Assembly: GCA_002914845.1 (NCBI GenBank)
Contig: JXTC01000003.1
Location: forward strand, 3,748,875 to 3,812,874
Direction of reading: 5' to 3'
Length of the DNA: 64,000 nucleotides
Source of the DNA: Trema orientale
Lineage: Eukaryota > Streptophyta > Magnoliopsida > Rosales > Cannabaceae
Part shown: piece by piece, positions 37,153 through 55,386 of the stretch
Layout: every line of letters starts with the position of its first letter
How positions within the stretch are numbered: the stretch's first letter is position 1
Position numbers and translations under genes: made by a program
The notes under the pieces: generated by a model
The model's input: the letters and a program-made list of their open reading frames with translations, nothing else
What the model was told of the DNA's origin: nothing
Database searches by the model: none

Positions 37153-38648
37153 TGATAGGTGCATATTTGAGCTATTATTTGATTATTTCTCTACATTTAC
37201 TTTGGTTGTTTTCTTATTATTTTTAGTTTTTTAATATTATTTTTGTACTTATCGGTGTTTTGGAGGAGAACGAAAAAATTGGAGTTAAAACTGGGCCAAA
37301 ATAGAGCTTCAATTGGAAAAAAAAAAAAAAAAAAAGAAAAAAAAAGGACCCCAGGGGCTGGCGCCGTGAGTCAAAATTTATGTGCTTAATTTTAGCGTCG
37401 TAGTGCCAGAAAAATCAGAAAGTGATTTCTTTAGCCTTTTGACGAGTTTCAGCTTCTGAAAACTATCTAAGCCCACCTACACTACAAAAAAAAATCTCTC
37501 TAAATTAGAAATTTATATGAAGGGAAGACCATAAAAACTTAGAGGTTAGAAAGAAAGAGAATCAAGAGGAGAAGAAGAGCTTGGAGGCCATTTCAACAAT
37601 TCTACTTTCTTTCCTCTTTCCTTTCTCCTTTGTTAGACATGATTGTTATTTACTTTTTCAAATTATATATATATATATTAATTATTTATTTAAAATTGCT
37701 ATATTCTTCTATAATTATTGTCTATGATTTCTATTTTGCTTTGTCTAGATATACAACCAATTGAACATGATAGAGATTCTATGCTATGTTGAAATTCTAA
37801 ATCCGTAATTGTTTAGATGTTTTGATCATGAATAACAATTTATGACTAGTTGAATTGAGTCAATTGATTGATTAGTTATAATGAAGATCATAGGGTAAAG
37901 ATAACTCGAGGTTGTGTGATTGTTACCTAGAATCAACATATCTTTGTTTACTTAATGCTTCCATTATATTAAATATAAAGAGCTTGTTTTATGTTTTTTA
38001 AATGGGAAGAAACTAGATGAAGAGCTTGTTTTGTCTAGTTTAAACCTAAGAAAAGATTGGTATAGTAGAGTTTTTGTTATCTATAGTTGATAACTTTGAT
38101 AAGTAATTAGATATAGAATTTAGTAGTTTACTTAATAGATAATGCTAGGTGTACCAAGATTGTTACCAAATTTTTAATACCAATACATGTGACATATGAG
38201 TTGGCATTATTCAATTAGTGTATTAAAACTTACTACAAATAAATTAATCATATTCACCAATTGAATGATGCCAATTAACATGCCACACGTGTTGGAATTA
38301 AAAATTTGGTACAAATCTTGAGATATTTAGCATTATTCTTTACTTAATAGAAATATTTAGTGGTAGAGAATGACTATTTGATCTATTTTATTTTATTGTT
38401 ACTTTTTTAAGGGATTATTTATTTATTTTTTATTATTGTTTTCTTTTCTTATTTTATTTATTTTAATTTTATTTTAAGAAAATCCCCCCATAAACCATAG
38501 AATTGATATCTTAGCAATTAGACTAATTCCTGGTGAGATCGATCCTTACTACCACTATTCTAAGTAATTCTAAATATTCAAAGCCATATTAGATTAGTAA
38601 ATAGGAGGAATATAAATTTTAATTTAATCGTTTTGACGACTACTATCA
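37153..38648 (+). mobile_element. Probable solo LTR
   Basis: A block of about 1.5 kb begins TGATAGGTGCATATTTG and ends CGACTACTATCA, giving the short inverted ends TGATAG/CTATCA and the TG...CA rule of LTRs. It is flanked on both sides by AAAAA, a possible 5-bp target duplication in weak, low-complexity context. It contains a poly-A tract (about 37318-37345) and GGTGAGATCGATCCTTAC near its end. There are no coding domains. A MITE has inserted near its 3' part. The LTR family is unassigned. Confidence 0.6.
38128..38345. mobile_element. MITE nested in the solo LTR (family shared with 62.15 kb)
   Basis: The left end AATGCTAGGTGTACCAAGATTG pairs with the reverse complement of the right end (CAAATCTTGAGATATTTAGCATT near 38312). 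Inner inverted words TTACCAAATTTTTAATACC and GGAATTAAAAATTTGGTAC pair as well. The centre, with CATATGAGTTG and TTAAAACTTACTACAAATA, closely matches the element near 62.2 kb. Confidence 0.7.
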
Positions 38649-39635
38649 AAAAACTATGAAGCCACTCTCATTTACTTGTCAAATTTTATATTGTGCCTAT
38701 TATGATCTCATTTAGTTATGTAATTGATCATACTAAACGATAATTATTTGTTTAAATTAATATATTAACATATCTAATTAGTCAAAATTTTATTTTTTTG
38801 TCAATCTCTTTTAACCCCTAGTAGTTTTAATACAATTATTTTTGTTTTTAGGGGTGCCATTATAATTTTGAAAACTATAAGAAACTTAACGTTAGTGTAA
38901 TTTTTGCTCAAAAGAAAAATGCCTTAAAAACTAAACAGGTGAAACATCAGGGGTCAATAGTATAAAATTTCTTCCGTTGATATGGCTCTATAATTTTGAC
39001 TAGAAAGGGAAAAAGAACTAATAGATGCCAATAAACTAATACATTTAGTGCCTAAATGTCAAAAACAATTTGGAGGCTAATGTGCAACACAAATAAAATA
39101 TTGGAGATCATTGGTACTATTAACTTGTTAATATATCTTAACCCATATTAGTTCCAATAAAGCATGGTACAAAGTAAAATCTTATGTAGTTTCTATATAA
39201 TCTTATCCAATTATACGTACTAAACATAACCTTATATAGAGAGTAATTATATGCACTAAATTTCCAAGGTGACAATTAGGCTAAAATCTTGGATCGCCCT
39301 TTCAACAAAAGGCCTTGGATTTCCATTTTAGATGAGTATGTATCTTAGACCACATGCTTTTAATAAATATGAGGATAGCCCAACGAAAGCAAAAAAAGAA
39401 ACTGAATTTGTACTTGTCGGATTTGAACATTGTTTGGAAACGGTCCTAAATTCAAAAGAAAGATTCGAATTGTAATTTATACCTAGAGCCAAGGGCAGAA
39501 ACATGAATGTAATCTAAAGGGGTAAAAGAAAAATTATTTGACCGTAAAATAGCACAAAAAAATTAGAAATTTATCCTTAAAAAAGTGAAATTAAAAATTT
39601 GTACTGTTCTTAAACAAATCCATAAATGTATTATA
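38649..39635. other. Intergenic DNA, no gene seen
   Basis: AT-rich with no recognisable element up to the hAT relic. Confidence 0.4.
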
Positions 39636-39636
39636 A

Positions 39637-39880
39637 TTGCCCTCGATGATGTCTCATGGTCTGAAATCGCTATATAATAGCTTCATCGTCAATCTTATTA
39701 AAAATTTCATTCACAACATAAATAACTAAGTTGTCATTTATCTATTGATCTCCCATTTGGTTGTGTAGTCGATTCTTTACAATGTTCATGATAGAAAATT
39801 CTCTCTCTACAATCACAGTAGCAACAGGTAAAATCAAGTTGGTACTTGGTAGCTTAATTAAAGACATCAAACAGGAGCCT
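39637..39880 (-). pseudogene. hAT transposase relic, C-terminal dimerisation region
   Basis: On the minus strand, 39852 to about 39765 reads TNLILPVATVIVEREFSIM followed by NIVKNRLHNQMGDQ. This matches the ATV.ERxFSxMxxVKNxLRNxMGDxxL signature of the hAT C-terminal domain found in TTF/ZMYM-type transposase-like proteins. Downstream codons still suggest the usual continuation (DKIDDEAII-like, then RHHRGQL-like), but stops and frame changes interrupt it. Only about 80 codons survive. The fragment has no terminal repeats I could find. It is a dead DNA transposon piece rather than a host gene. Confidence 0.75.
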
Positions 39881-41440
39881 TCCTAGCTTTTTTTATAAAA
39901 CTTAGTTTAGATATAGATATACTTCCAAATTTTCTACATACAATCCCACATTCATATTCCTCATATCCTCTGCTCAAAAAAAAAAAAAAAAAAAAATCCT
40001 CACATTCTCACAAAGCCCAAAGGACTAATTCACTAACAAATATTATGCATATACATACATATAACTAGGCCAAATCATTTGTTTGCTGACAAACATTATA
40101 TAATACATACATAAAACTATGCAAAATCAATTTCTAATTATTTTGTTTATGGGATGCATCACATATTTTAAAAGAAGAATAATGAGTTTTACTTAACATT
40201 TAACAGAAACCATTAAAATAAGTTTCATAATTACAAAATAGGCTTTACTAATAGGGAAAAACCCAAATTTTCAGGGGGGACAAGTATAAAATTTTATAAA
40301 TTAAGAGGAAATAGAATAATTTTTTTATAAAAATGTTACATACTAATTTTTGTTTTCAAAAAAGTCCACTGCTTATACGCACCCATTTCCCTATTTAAGT
40401 AGATAGCGCATGTTTGGTTATTTTCAAGATGTGTGCACTGGTACACATACCATTTAAAGGGGGAAAAAAGGGACATATTTGGATAATTGTATGAAAAAGA
40501 AAGAGGAATTCTAAGTGAAAAAAGAAAAACAACGTTATCTTATGCTAAAACTAATATTACTTCAATCATACAATATACCAATTGTGTATGACATGTTTTA
40601 TTTATGTGTATTACCATGGGTCGGGTATGCAAGAGAATTCTACCACTATATTTGTACCTGGATCGGATTTTAGAAACTTTAATTGTCACTATACCGCTAA
40701 TTCGCAGGCATTACTCGATCCATCAGGGCAAACGACATAGTTTGCAATTTTACGTATAATATCTGTACGTACATATATTTGAGTTATACAGTCGAATTAG
40801 GTATTTTTGCCAAATCTAATTAAAATACTCATACTTTTCAATTTAAAATCTTTCACCCGTATAAAATACTTCTCACCAATTTCATTTTCTTTATTTAAAA
40901 TTTTGGTTTTTCTTTAAAATCCAATAAATTTTTGTCCCAATAGATCTTTTGTTATTTTTTGTCATAAAATACTAATTTTGTTTTAGATTATTGAACTTTT
41001 AACCAATTATCCATAAATCGTATTCAAAATTTATGAAAAATCACATTAAAGTATGAAAAATGTAATATTTCTATAGAAAATTACACTATATGTTAGTGTA
41101 TTTTCAGACATTAATCGGATTATACACGTATAATTAAATTTATGAAATTTTGGTGTGCCCGTATTTTTATACCGAATTTCTAAAAGTATTTTTCATAAAA
41201 ATCCGAATTATACACCTTCATATTATTAGCCGTTAAATTTCCGTCCCGTGTATTTTGCTAACTATGTTAAATGGGTTATGAGGTAAAAATGTCATCCTAG
41301 ATTGAGTTATCAGGTTGTACCATACACATAGCTTGTGTCTTTTCCCCTTTAAAGTCTTTCTTAGTTGAAAAAAAAAAATAAAAAGAAAAGAAAAAAAGAA
41401 AATTAAGGAAAAACAGAAAACGTCCTAAGGTACAAAGCCA
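39881..41440. other. Intergenic DNA upstream of the JmjC gene
   Basis: AT-rich with A tracts near 39978 and 41370. A patch near 40615-40740 (GGGTCGGGTATGC, CTGGATCGGATT) may be a repeat remnant. No gene is seen. Confidence 0.4.
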
Positions 41441-41449
41441 ACGTGTCAA

Positions 41450-42685
41450 AGTAAGAGAGAGAGAGAAAGAAAGGATATAAGTTGTGTGTCAGATTGGAAG
41501 CACTTTGGGGGTTTCGGAAGTTATCATCATCTTTGTTTCGATGCTATTCTTTATTTTGTGCCTTTGCCTTTAGATTGGGTTTTGAGTTTGGACATAACAA
41601 CACTCACCGCTTTGGCTTTCTTTTCCGTTAATACTGCGTGCGGCATACGTTTTTATTTATTATTTATTTAGTTTTTATCAAAATTTTTGTTTATTTTTTA
41701 TTAATATCATTATTATTAGCATCACCCTTCTTCTTTTCCTTGTTGAACCTCTTTTCTCTCTCTCTTCCTTCCTTTCTTCCTTTCTTCTTTCTCTCTCTAA
41801 TATTATATTTATACCAAACCATTTAAATGAGAATTTATTTCCATTAATTTATTAATTATAATGTAATTTAATTTTCCTTTTCTGTTACCCATTTGTAATG
41901 AGATCCAACTTCCTCGTTTAATGAGGATTTCCTATCCTACCTGGCTTCTTATTTATTTATTATATTCTAATTACAATTTAAATACTAAATTTAGTATTTG
42001 GGATATCTAATAAGGTTAAGGTAAAAATATTATTTTTATAAACCAGAAAAACAAACATAAAGGACTATAAGGTTATGTTTATTTGGAGGAAGGGGAGGTT
42101 TCTTCTAAAATTCACCTACAAGTCTTGCTAGCTGAGATTAAGGTACCCTTTTGCCTATTTTATTTATTTATTTATAATTTTGGTATAATTTCATTGAAAA
42201 CTACGCTTTTATTTTTTTTTTCGCTCTTGCTTTCGTTCTCATTGCCGAGAATAACTCTTTATTTTCCTTGGGATTTTTTACTTTTTCTCTCAATAAGGTT
42301 TGTTTACTCAGTCAATTCTTTTTTTTTTTTTTCTTTAAATTGAAAAATTTAAAAAGAAAAAAAACTGTTTGGCGTGTGAAAATTTCATTATGTAAATTGC
42401 AAGGCATTGGGTCACATTAAAATTTGTTATTGTTATTATTATTTGGTTTTTATCAAAGAAGTTTATACAATTGGATTTGTTTTGGTTGATTCATATATTT
42501 GGAAAAGAGAATAAGAGAAGAAGGCTTTTGTCTATTGTTGATTTCGTGAATTGGTATCCATGAATTGTATTCTTATTTTCTCCCGGATTCTGAGTATTTT
42601 GTTTATCTTAATTATGTTAGATTAATTATATTTAGGTTTGAATTAAGTGGTTGGTTGATTGATTCATTAGGGTTCTGTTTTGCAG
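41450..42685 (+). promoter_or_regulatory. Probable promoter, leader and leader intron of the JmjC gene
   Basis: A short (GA)n run at about 41455-41467 and CT-rich tracts near 41755-41800 precede the gene. A donor GATTAAG|GTACCC after 42141 and an acceptor TTTTGCAG ending at 42685 would form a leader intron, leaving about 44 nt of leader before the ATG at 42730. The transcription start is not determined. Open frames at 41486-42343 are low-complexity and unconvincing. Confidence 0.4.
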
Positions 42686-42729
42686 GTTTTTGGTATAATT
42701 AGGTTTTTTTTTCATGATCTTATCATTTG

Positions 42730-49391
<6,662 letters not shown>

Positions 49392-50541
49392 TAATAGGGC
49401 TATTCATTCTTTTCTCATTCAAAGTAGGTTTTTTGCTTTGGTTAATTCATTTTACTCATTTTGTTAGGCCTAATTCTTTATAGATTAAAAAAAAGGCTCA
49501 TAAAGGAGAGATTGATTTTGGGTCTCTATTGCTTACATATATTTGCAGTGCACTGGCCCCACAAATTGAGATTGACCTTCATAATAGAATCTTGTTTTGG
49601 AGTGACAAATGCCATGTCACCATTCACTCGGATAAAGTTTATTGTACATGAGAAAAACAGTTCTCTAACTCAGAATGCTCGTCAAATCTCAATTTTGCGC
49701 ATCAGAGTATTAATACATTCATAACAGGATTCGTTTATTCGCCTTCTGTTTGTCTTACTATTGTTATTACTGAACATAGATAATAGTACAATTTAAAGCA
49801 TGACTTCAGAATTTTGATTTCAAGGTAAAAATATTGAACTTATATGTGTCCATATATATATATATACACATATTTCCTTTGCCTATGAGAAGACCCCCAT
49901 ATGAATTAATAATAAAAATGTCACTAAATTTTTGCAAAGAATGACAATAAAATGATTTGAGAGTCTTATGGGGATTACGATTCCAATATGCTTAAAGTCG
50001 ATGAAATGCAAGCATAGTAGGATATACCAATCCCGCATTTGAATAATAAAATACTGGACATCACATGTTATGTAACCAAGTTGGGCATCCTAACTAAATT
50101 AGTCCTAGCACATTGAAAATTTGAATTGGAGCCAAACCTGATGGAGTTCTAATGAAACAAATTTAGAAAATATACACTAATCAAAGAAAATACACAATGA
50201 AAACTAGTCAAACCAAGAGTTTTTAACTCATATAAAAATGATTCTTAACCGGCTTTAGTGTGAATTAATTCCAAATCTAAAACAATCAAGGACTAGAGAA
50301 TGAAAAACTCAACAGTCACTAGTTCATTTCTTATTTGAGTTCATGAGAATGAAAATACAAAAGAAACTCCCATATTTGCATATACAGATTATCAAACCAA
50401 AAAGGAAAATTGAGAACCAAAAGAGAAAAGACCCTCTCAGAGAAAGAATCTTTCTCAGTCTCTGAATCTTGAAAATCTAAACAGTACCCAACAAAGAAAT
50501 CAATCAGTACAAAAAGACCCATTTTCTCTCTGCCCCTGATC
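49392..50541. other. Convergent spacer between the JmjC and fasciclin-like genes
   Basis: Contains the 3' UTRs of both genes and a TATATATA run near 49853. No further gene is seen. Confidence 0.45.
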
Positions 50542-51426
50542 TCACCGTCCATACTGACCGTTTCTCTGAATCTTGAACATCAAAACCCCACAAAACACCA
50601 CGAAAACAACCGGAAATTCGATGCACAGACACGGCGGGGCCGCGTCCGAGCTCAGCCCGGAAATCTCTCCCACCGGAACATTCGCCGGCGGTGATGGCGG
50701 CGGCCGCCGGAAAACTTGTGACTGGTTCGGAAGCGGCCGGGGCTTCGAGACTTCGGGCAGAAGGTTGAGGCCATCGCCGTAGACCGAGTAGTCGAAGACG
50801 GCGCCTACGCCGTGGACGACCACGGTGGCGGCGAAGTAGATGTCCGGCTGGATGATCGGAGAGCCGTCGATGGTGAAGTTGAGCCGGGAGTTGTTGGTGA
50901 TGAGGATGGACTTCCCGGGGAGGAGGGTGGGGAGGCGGTCGTTGGTCTTGAAGAGCTGGAGGTCGGCGAAGGAGAGCCGCTGCGGGACCACGTGGTAGGG
51001 GAAAATGAAAGGGGCGCTGGCGCCGGCGGTGGAGTTCGCCGGAGCCGGGGGGTTGGCGGCGTCGTTTCGGGGGACGAAGAGGGTGGAGCTGAGAGGGAGG
51101 ACGGCGCTCGATATGGCGCCCACCCAGCTGGTGAAGTCGCCGGAGCCGATCAGCGCGTCAATTATGCTGTTGAACTGCTGCGGCGTCTCCGGTGATGACG
51201 GCGGAGGAGACGGCGGAGTAGGCGGTGGTTGGTGGCGGCGACGTGGGCGGTGACGTCGATGCGAACGCCGTCGTGATGGAGGAGACGGCGGTGGCGGCGA
51301 GGGTGACGGAGGAGGCGGCGATAGCGACGGTGATGAGGCGGTCGGAGGAGGAGAAGGAGAAGAAGAAGAAGCTGAGGAGAGAAGGGTGAGGAGGAGAAGG
51401 AGGAGAGAGCTGAGGCAGAGGGCCAT
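50542..51426 (-). CDS. Fasciclin-like (FAS1) proline-rich cell-surface protein
   Basis: An intronless frame of 294 codons, strikingly GC-rich for this window. A signal peptide (residues 1 to about 20, Leu-rich) is followed by a Ser/Pro-rich extensin- or AGP-like region (21-80) suited to O-glycosylation. A single FAS1 domain spans about 85-215, with its H1 motif TLFVPRNDA (115-123), a YHVVPQRLSF segment (144-153), and N-glycosylation sites (NNS, NFT). A second Pro-rich stretch (230-250) and a hydrophobic segment (269-285) end in basic residues, more like a membrane anchor than a classical GPI signal. FAS1 proteins mediate adhesion in the cell wall and plasma membrane. Residues 51-66 are Arg/His-rich, odd in an AGP region. 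The ATG at 51426 is the only one that gives a signal peptide. Antisense frames at 50573-51253 are GC-driven shadows. I cannot name the exact FLA member. Confidence 0.88.
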   Translation of the reverse strand: MALCLSSLLLLLLTLLSSASSSSPSPPPTASSPSLSPPPPSPSPPPPSPPSRRRSHRRHRPRRRHQPPPTPPSPPPSSPETPQQFNSIIDALIGSGDFTSWVGAISSAVLPLSSTLFVPRNDAANPPAPANSTAGASAPFIFPYHVVPQRLSFADLQLFKTNDRLPTLLPGKSILITNNSRLNFTIDGSPIIQPDIYFAATVVVHGVGAVFDYSVYGDGLNLLPEVSKPRPLPNQSQVFRRPPPSPPANVPVGEISGLSSDAAPPCLCIEFPVVFVVFCGVLMFKIQRNGQYGR

Positions 51427-51525
51427 GGGAGAAAGATGAGAAGAAAAGAGTGTTTTCTTGGCTTTCTTTCCCTCTGTTTTTCTTTATCTTCAGAATCTGT
51501 CTTCTAATGGAGTTGTAACATAGAC

Positions 51526-51526
<1 letters not shown>

Positions 51527-51556
<30 letters not shown>
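51527..51556. repeat. (GA)n microsatellite upstream of the fasciclin-like gene
   Basis: About 15 GA units on the plus strand, which is CT on the coding strand, about 100 bp before the ATG. It probably lies in the leader or core promoter, where CT runs are common in plants. Confidence 0.85.
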
Positions 51557-51557
<1 letters not shown>

Positions 51558-52037
51558 GTTTTGGGTTTATGGGGATTTTTCTGATTTGAAGCAAAGCAAG
51601 GAAGAAAGATTATAACGATTAACTGACATGTAACGGAACCTTCCCGCCAACTCTTGTTTTCAAGAAGGGGTCTTTCCGTAATTATGTGGTCGTGCTAAGG
51701 GCGTATCCGGGTTTTAGGACAGTAGAATCAAAGGTTCATCCATTTATTTTGGGTACCCCGTAAAAGAATTAATACACCAAATTATTATTCTTATTAATTT
51801 TTTTCCCGAGATTAGATTTACACTGATGGTCATACAAAGAGCATAGTGCATGGACCAATTTGTGGTTAAGAGAATCTCAAATATTGAAATAAATTGGCCA
51901 AGTTTTCTTGTTTACTTTTGTGAAGTTCGTACAAGAATTTATTGTGTAGTTACTAATCAGTAATTTGTAAATGATCAACTTCAAATTTAATGGACATTAC
52001 CTCAAAAATAAGAGGTAATAAAAAAAGGCCTACACAG

Positions 52038-52221
52038 CATACAAATAAATGGCGTGTGAAAATTAAGGGACCAATTTATTAGTCTTACTATTATAGCTCT
52101 TGAGATCAAAACGAGACTGAGCATAGGGAAGCATACAAATAAATGGCGTGTGAATTAAGGGACCAATTTATTAGTCTTACTATTATAGCTCTCGAGATCA
52201 AAACGAGACTGAGTATAGGGA
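52038..52221. repeat. Tandem duplication, 93/91-bp units
   Basis: Unit 1 (52038-52130) and unit 2 (52131-52221) both begin GCATACAAATAAATGGCGTG and end CATAGGGAA or TATAGGGAA. They differ by a 2-bp indel and a few substitutions. Confidence 0.9.
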
Positions 52222-53680
52222 AATTGATGTAACAACTGGATTGTAACTATGATTGATAAAACGACTATAAAGTAGAGAAAATGACACAGTTTTATATTGG
52301 TTGAACTGAAATTGAAACAATTTATCTCCACTTTAGTCAATATTATTGAGAGAATTTTTTGAGAACTTTTCAATAATATTTAGATAGCTTGGGATCCCAT
52401 CCCCTTTTCTTTATTTTTGGGGTCTTTATATAATGCTTGGGAAGGGTTTACTATGGCATTACTATAGTGAGTAGGTGGTAGTAGTTGGAAATAATGTGAG
52501 GCAGTCGGGCGTGGGTGAATTTTCTTTCTCACTATCTTGTTTAGCATGCCACAATAATTTCATCAATAATTGAGGAGCCTGTTTCAAAGTTGGCATGCTC
52601 GCTCCCAATCATCATCCCTCTCCTCATTATCACGAGCTGGGCTTTTCGCCTCAGAATCCGTAATTGTCTTATTTGTACGCGAGCAGACTATTCAAGCAGG
52701 CTCTATCCGAGCAAATAAGAAATTACGCATAATAATTATCAAAATAGATTAATCAAGTTTTCATTATTTTTTAAAAGATACCAAGTTAACAATAATGTTG
52801 TACTTTTTCTAGAGAGATGGACTATATTCTAGGTAAGTCCCTAAATATGATCAAAACAGATTAATTAAGTGTTCATTATTTTTAGATTAAGTTGAATTTA
52901 TTTTAGACCAAAAACAAAGGAGAAATATAGAAAATTTAGGGGTTAGCAACTAGGGTATTTTACCCTTGGACCCTAAACCCTTTTGGGGGTTTCTTGAACA
53001 AGGACTTTATATACAAAGTAAGAGAAAATAGTTACTAATTACTATCTACATGATGAAACACCAAATTAGGTGGTTTGACTGCCTTAGGACATGGTTTCAC
53101 AGTGAAACCACTAATGTGGTAGCAGCAGAAACATTCCTCAATAATTTGTAGAATTTTAGGGGGTTGTTTAGCAATTCTATGTGATCATCAATACACATGG
53201 GTTGGCTGGTTTTCAACACAAACTAGTTGCAGAAACAATCACAGGAGACAAGGAAAAGAAAGATGGTTTGCGCCACTTGGCAAAAAGTTGCTTAGTAGGA
53301 ATATTCTTGTCCCTCACTACTAACTTAATCACTAAGTGAAAATTGCCTATAAATAGGAGGCTAACTCTATTTAGCAAAGGACAACAATTCCTCACATCTC
53401 CAGCCATCATTATCAGCTCTCTCTCCCTTTTTTCTTCTGCCATTCACGTATCCAGCTACTGTAGTGGTTGGAACTCACTCTTCCACTCACTTTCTACTCA
53501 CCCGATCAGCCTAAATCACCTCCCAAACTCCCATACATCGTCTAGGATTATGCTCTTAGCCTAGAGTCACTACTCTAACACCATTTGCATACCAGAACTT
53601 GTTCTTTCTATTTTTGCATGTATGATCAATAGTGGCTGGTTGTTGACAATTCACTACATACAATGGCTTAGAAATCATCT
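52222..53680. other. Intergenic DNA with a promoter-like TATAAATAGG
   Basis: CCTATAAATAGGAGG near 53346 is followed by a C-rich, leader-like stretch (53360-53570) with no coding domain. It could be an LTR promoter, since repeats surround it, or a promoter without a visible gene. Confidence 0.35.
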
Positions 53681-54046
53681 CAAATATCCATGCACCACTT
53701 TAGATCAACTACCTAGATTATATATCACATTTTGTAAGATTTTGCACAAGTCCAAATATTATTTTGCATATATAAGTGGTTAATCTTTTATCTCCACTCT
53801 GCTTGATAGCTAAAAACTATCAAATATCCTTGCACCACTTTAGATCAACTACCTAGATTATATATCACATTTTGTAAGATTTTGCACAAGTCCAAATATT
53901 ATTTTGCATATATAAGTGGTTAATCTTTTATCTCCACTCTGCTTGATAGCTAAAAACTATCAATGAACATGGGTTTTGCATACATAAGTGGTTAATCTTC
54001 TATCTCCACTCTGCTTGATAGCTAAAAACTATCAATGAACATGGGT
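53681..54046. repeat. Tandem duplication, 140-bp units plus partial third copy
   Basis: Unit 1 begins CAAATATCCATGCACCAC at 53681 and unit 2 begins CAAATATCCTTGCACCAC at 53821. They are almost identical. A third, partial copy from about 53975 repeats TTTTGCATACATAAGTGG to CTAAAAACTATCAATG. Confidence 0.92.
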
Positions 54047-54129
54047 GCATGTTTTTGGATTGATCACTGAAGTTTCGTACCTTATTTTTTTACATGATTA
54101 AACTCATGATATATATGAGAGTAGTGCTA

Positions 54130-54285
54130 TACATCTTAACAAACTATTATGAAAAAATAAATTGAATAATGTGGCATTATATCATTTGTCAGTATTTAGT
54201 GTATGAATCACTCATTATTTGTCACTTAAGTTCAAATTATTTTGTCGAGAAAACTTGTCAAGATATTTAGCACTTTCCTATGTAC
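54130..54285. mobile_element. Small MITE (GTGCTA ends)
   Basis: The left end AGTGCTATACATCTTAACAA pairs with the reverse complement of the right end (TTGTCAAGATATTTAGCACT near 54257). Weaker pairing continues inward for about 50 bp. It is non-coding. Confidence 0.55.
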
Positions 54286-54542
54286 TGATCAAGTCTTGGT
54301 CAGCATATAAAGAGCTACATTTTCTCATCTAAATCATCACCAAATCCATATTCTCATACACATACATGCATTCCAAGTCAGGATTTTTATATTAAAAGAA
54401 CTCTATAAGGGTTTGCCAATCAAAGACCCTAATCTCTATGTTCTTGATAATTTTTGTACTCAAAACAGCATAGTTATAATACAAAGCTAACCTTTTATTT
54501 TCTGGTTCAGTATTCTACTAACCTGGTCTTATTTACATTTTA

Positions 54543-54965
54543 ACACTTTTATTTTTAGTTATTTACATTTCAGTTCTATATTTTCATACTTTATTTTCGA
54601 CATCCTTGATTCCAATCAAGGGGTCCTATTTCATTTATTTACTTTCAGTTTGTTGAATTACCAGCTTTCCTATATATATATATATATACACACACACGTG
54701 TCTCTATAACTAAATTAACTACCGATATCGTATATCTATATCTAATATACCCTAAGATACTTTTATTTTCAGTTATTTACATTTCAGTATTATATTTTCA
54801 TACTTTATTTTCGGCATCCTTGATTCCAATCAAGGGGTCTTATCTCATTTATTTACTTTCAGTTTGTTTAACCAGCTTTCGTATATATATATATATACAC
54901 GTGTCTGTATAACTAAATCGACTACTTATATCATATATCTATATCTAATCTACCCTTAAGAGTCT
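54543..54965. repeat. Tandem duplication, about 213-bp units
   Basis: Both copies contain AGTTATTTACATTTCAGT, CATACTTTATTTTCG, CATCCTTGATTCCAATCAAGG, a TATATATA run, CACGTGTCT and TATATCTATATCTAAT in the same order. Divergence is modest, so the event is younger than most repeats here. Confidence 0.88.
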
Positions 54966-55386
54966 TATGCTTGATTATGTTGTTTTCCTTTGAGTAACAA
55001 ACAAGTAATCACTAAATATCAGGGGCCAAAAATTATAGAACATATTATCTAATGGAAAAAATTGGAATGTGGGAAAAGAGAGCGACTGGAATGGAGTATC
55101 ATGTATAAGGTAATAATATGAGTCTTTTTTTTTTTTCCTATTTATTCTATAAATGAAAATGAAAAAATTAAATAAGTAATTGACATAAGATTGGGTGAAA
55201 CAAACCAAAAAGTTGGCAATTGTTTCTATTAGCGTGTGCTTTACATAATTGTGTACAATAGAAACTCCCATTCCACCAAATAAAAAGTAAAACTGAACCT
55301 CTGTAGTTTCAAAGCAAACCAATATTCATATATATCTAGTGTGAACACAATAATGTAATAAGAGGATTTTAGAAGCGTTCTTGAGG
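54966..55386. other. 3' flank of gamma-SNAP
   Basis: AT-rich; probably includes the gamma-SNAP 3' UTR. The open frame at 54975-55322 on the minus strand is low-complexity and unsupported. Confidence 0.4.

Noticed and set aside
50573-51253. Overlapping open frames antisense to the fasciclin-like gene (69, 127 and 82 codons)
   Set aside because: High GC removes stop codons from all frames. The antisense products are Gly/Glu/Val-rich low complexity with no domain, whereas the minus-strand frame has a signal peptide and FAS1 motifs.
53340-53570. TATAAATAGG promoter and leader as evidence of an eighth gene
   Set aside because: No exon with protein similarity or open frame follows within several kb; the region is full of repeats.
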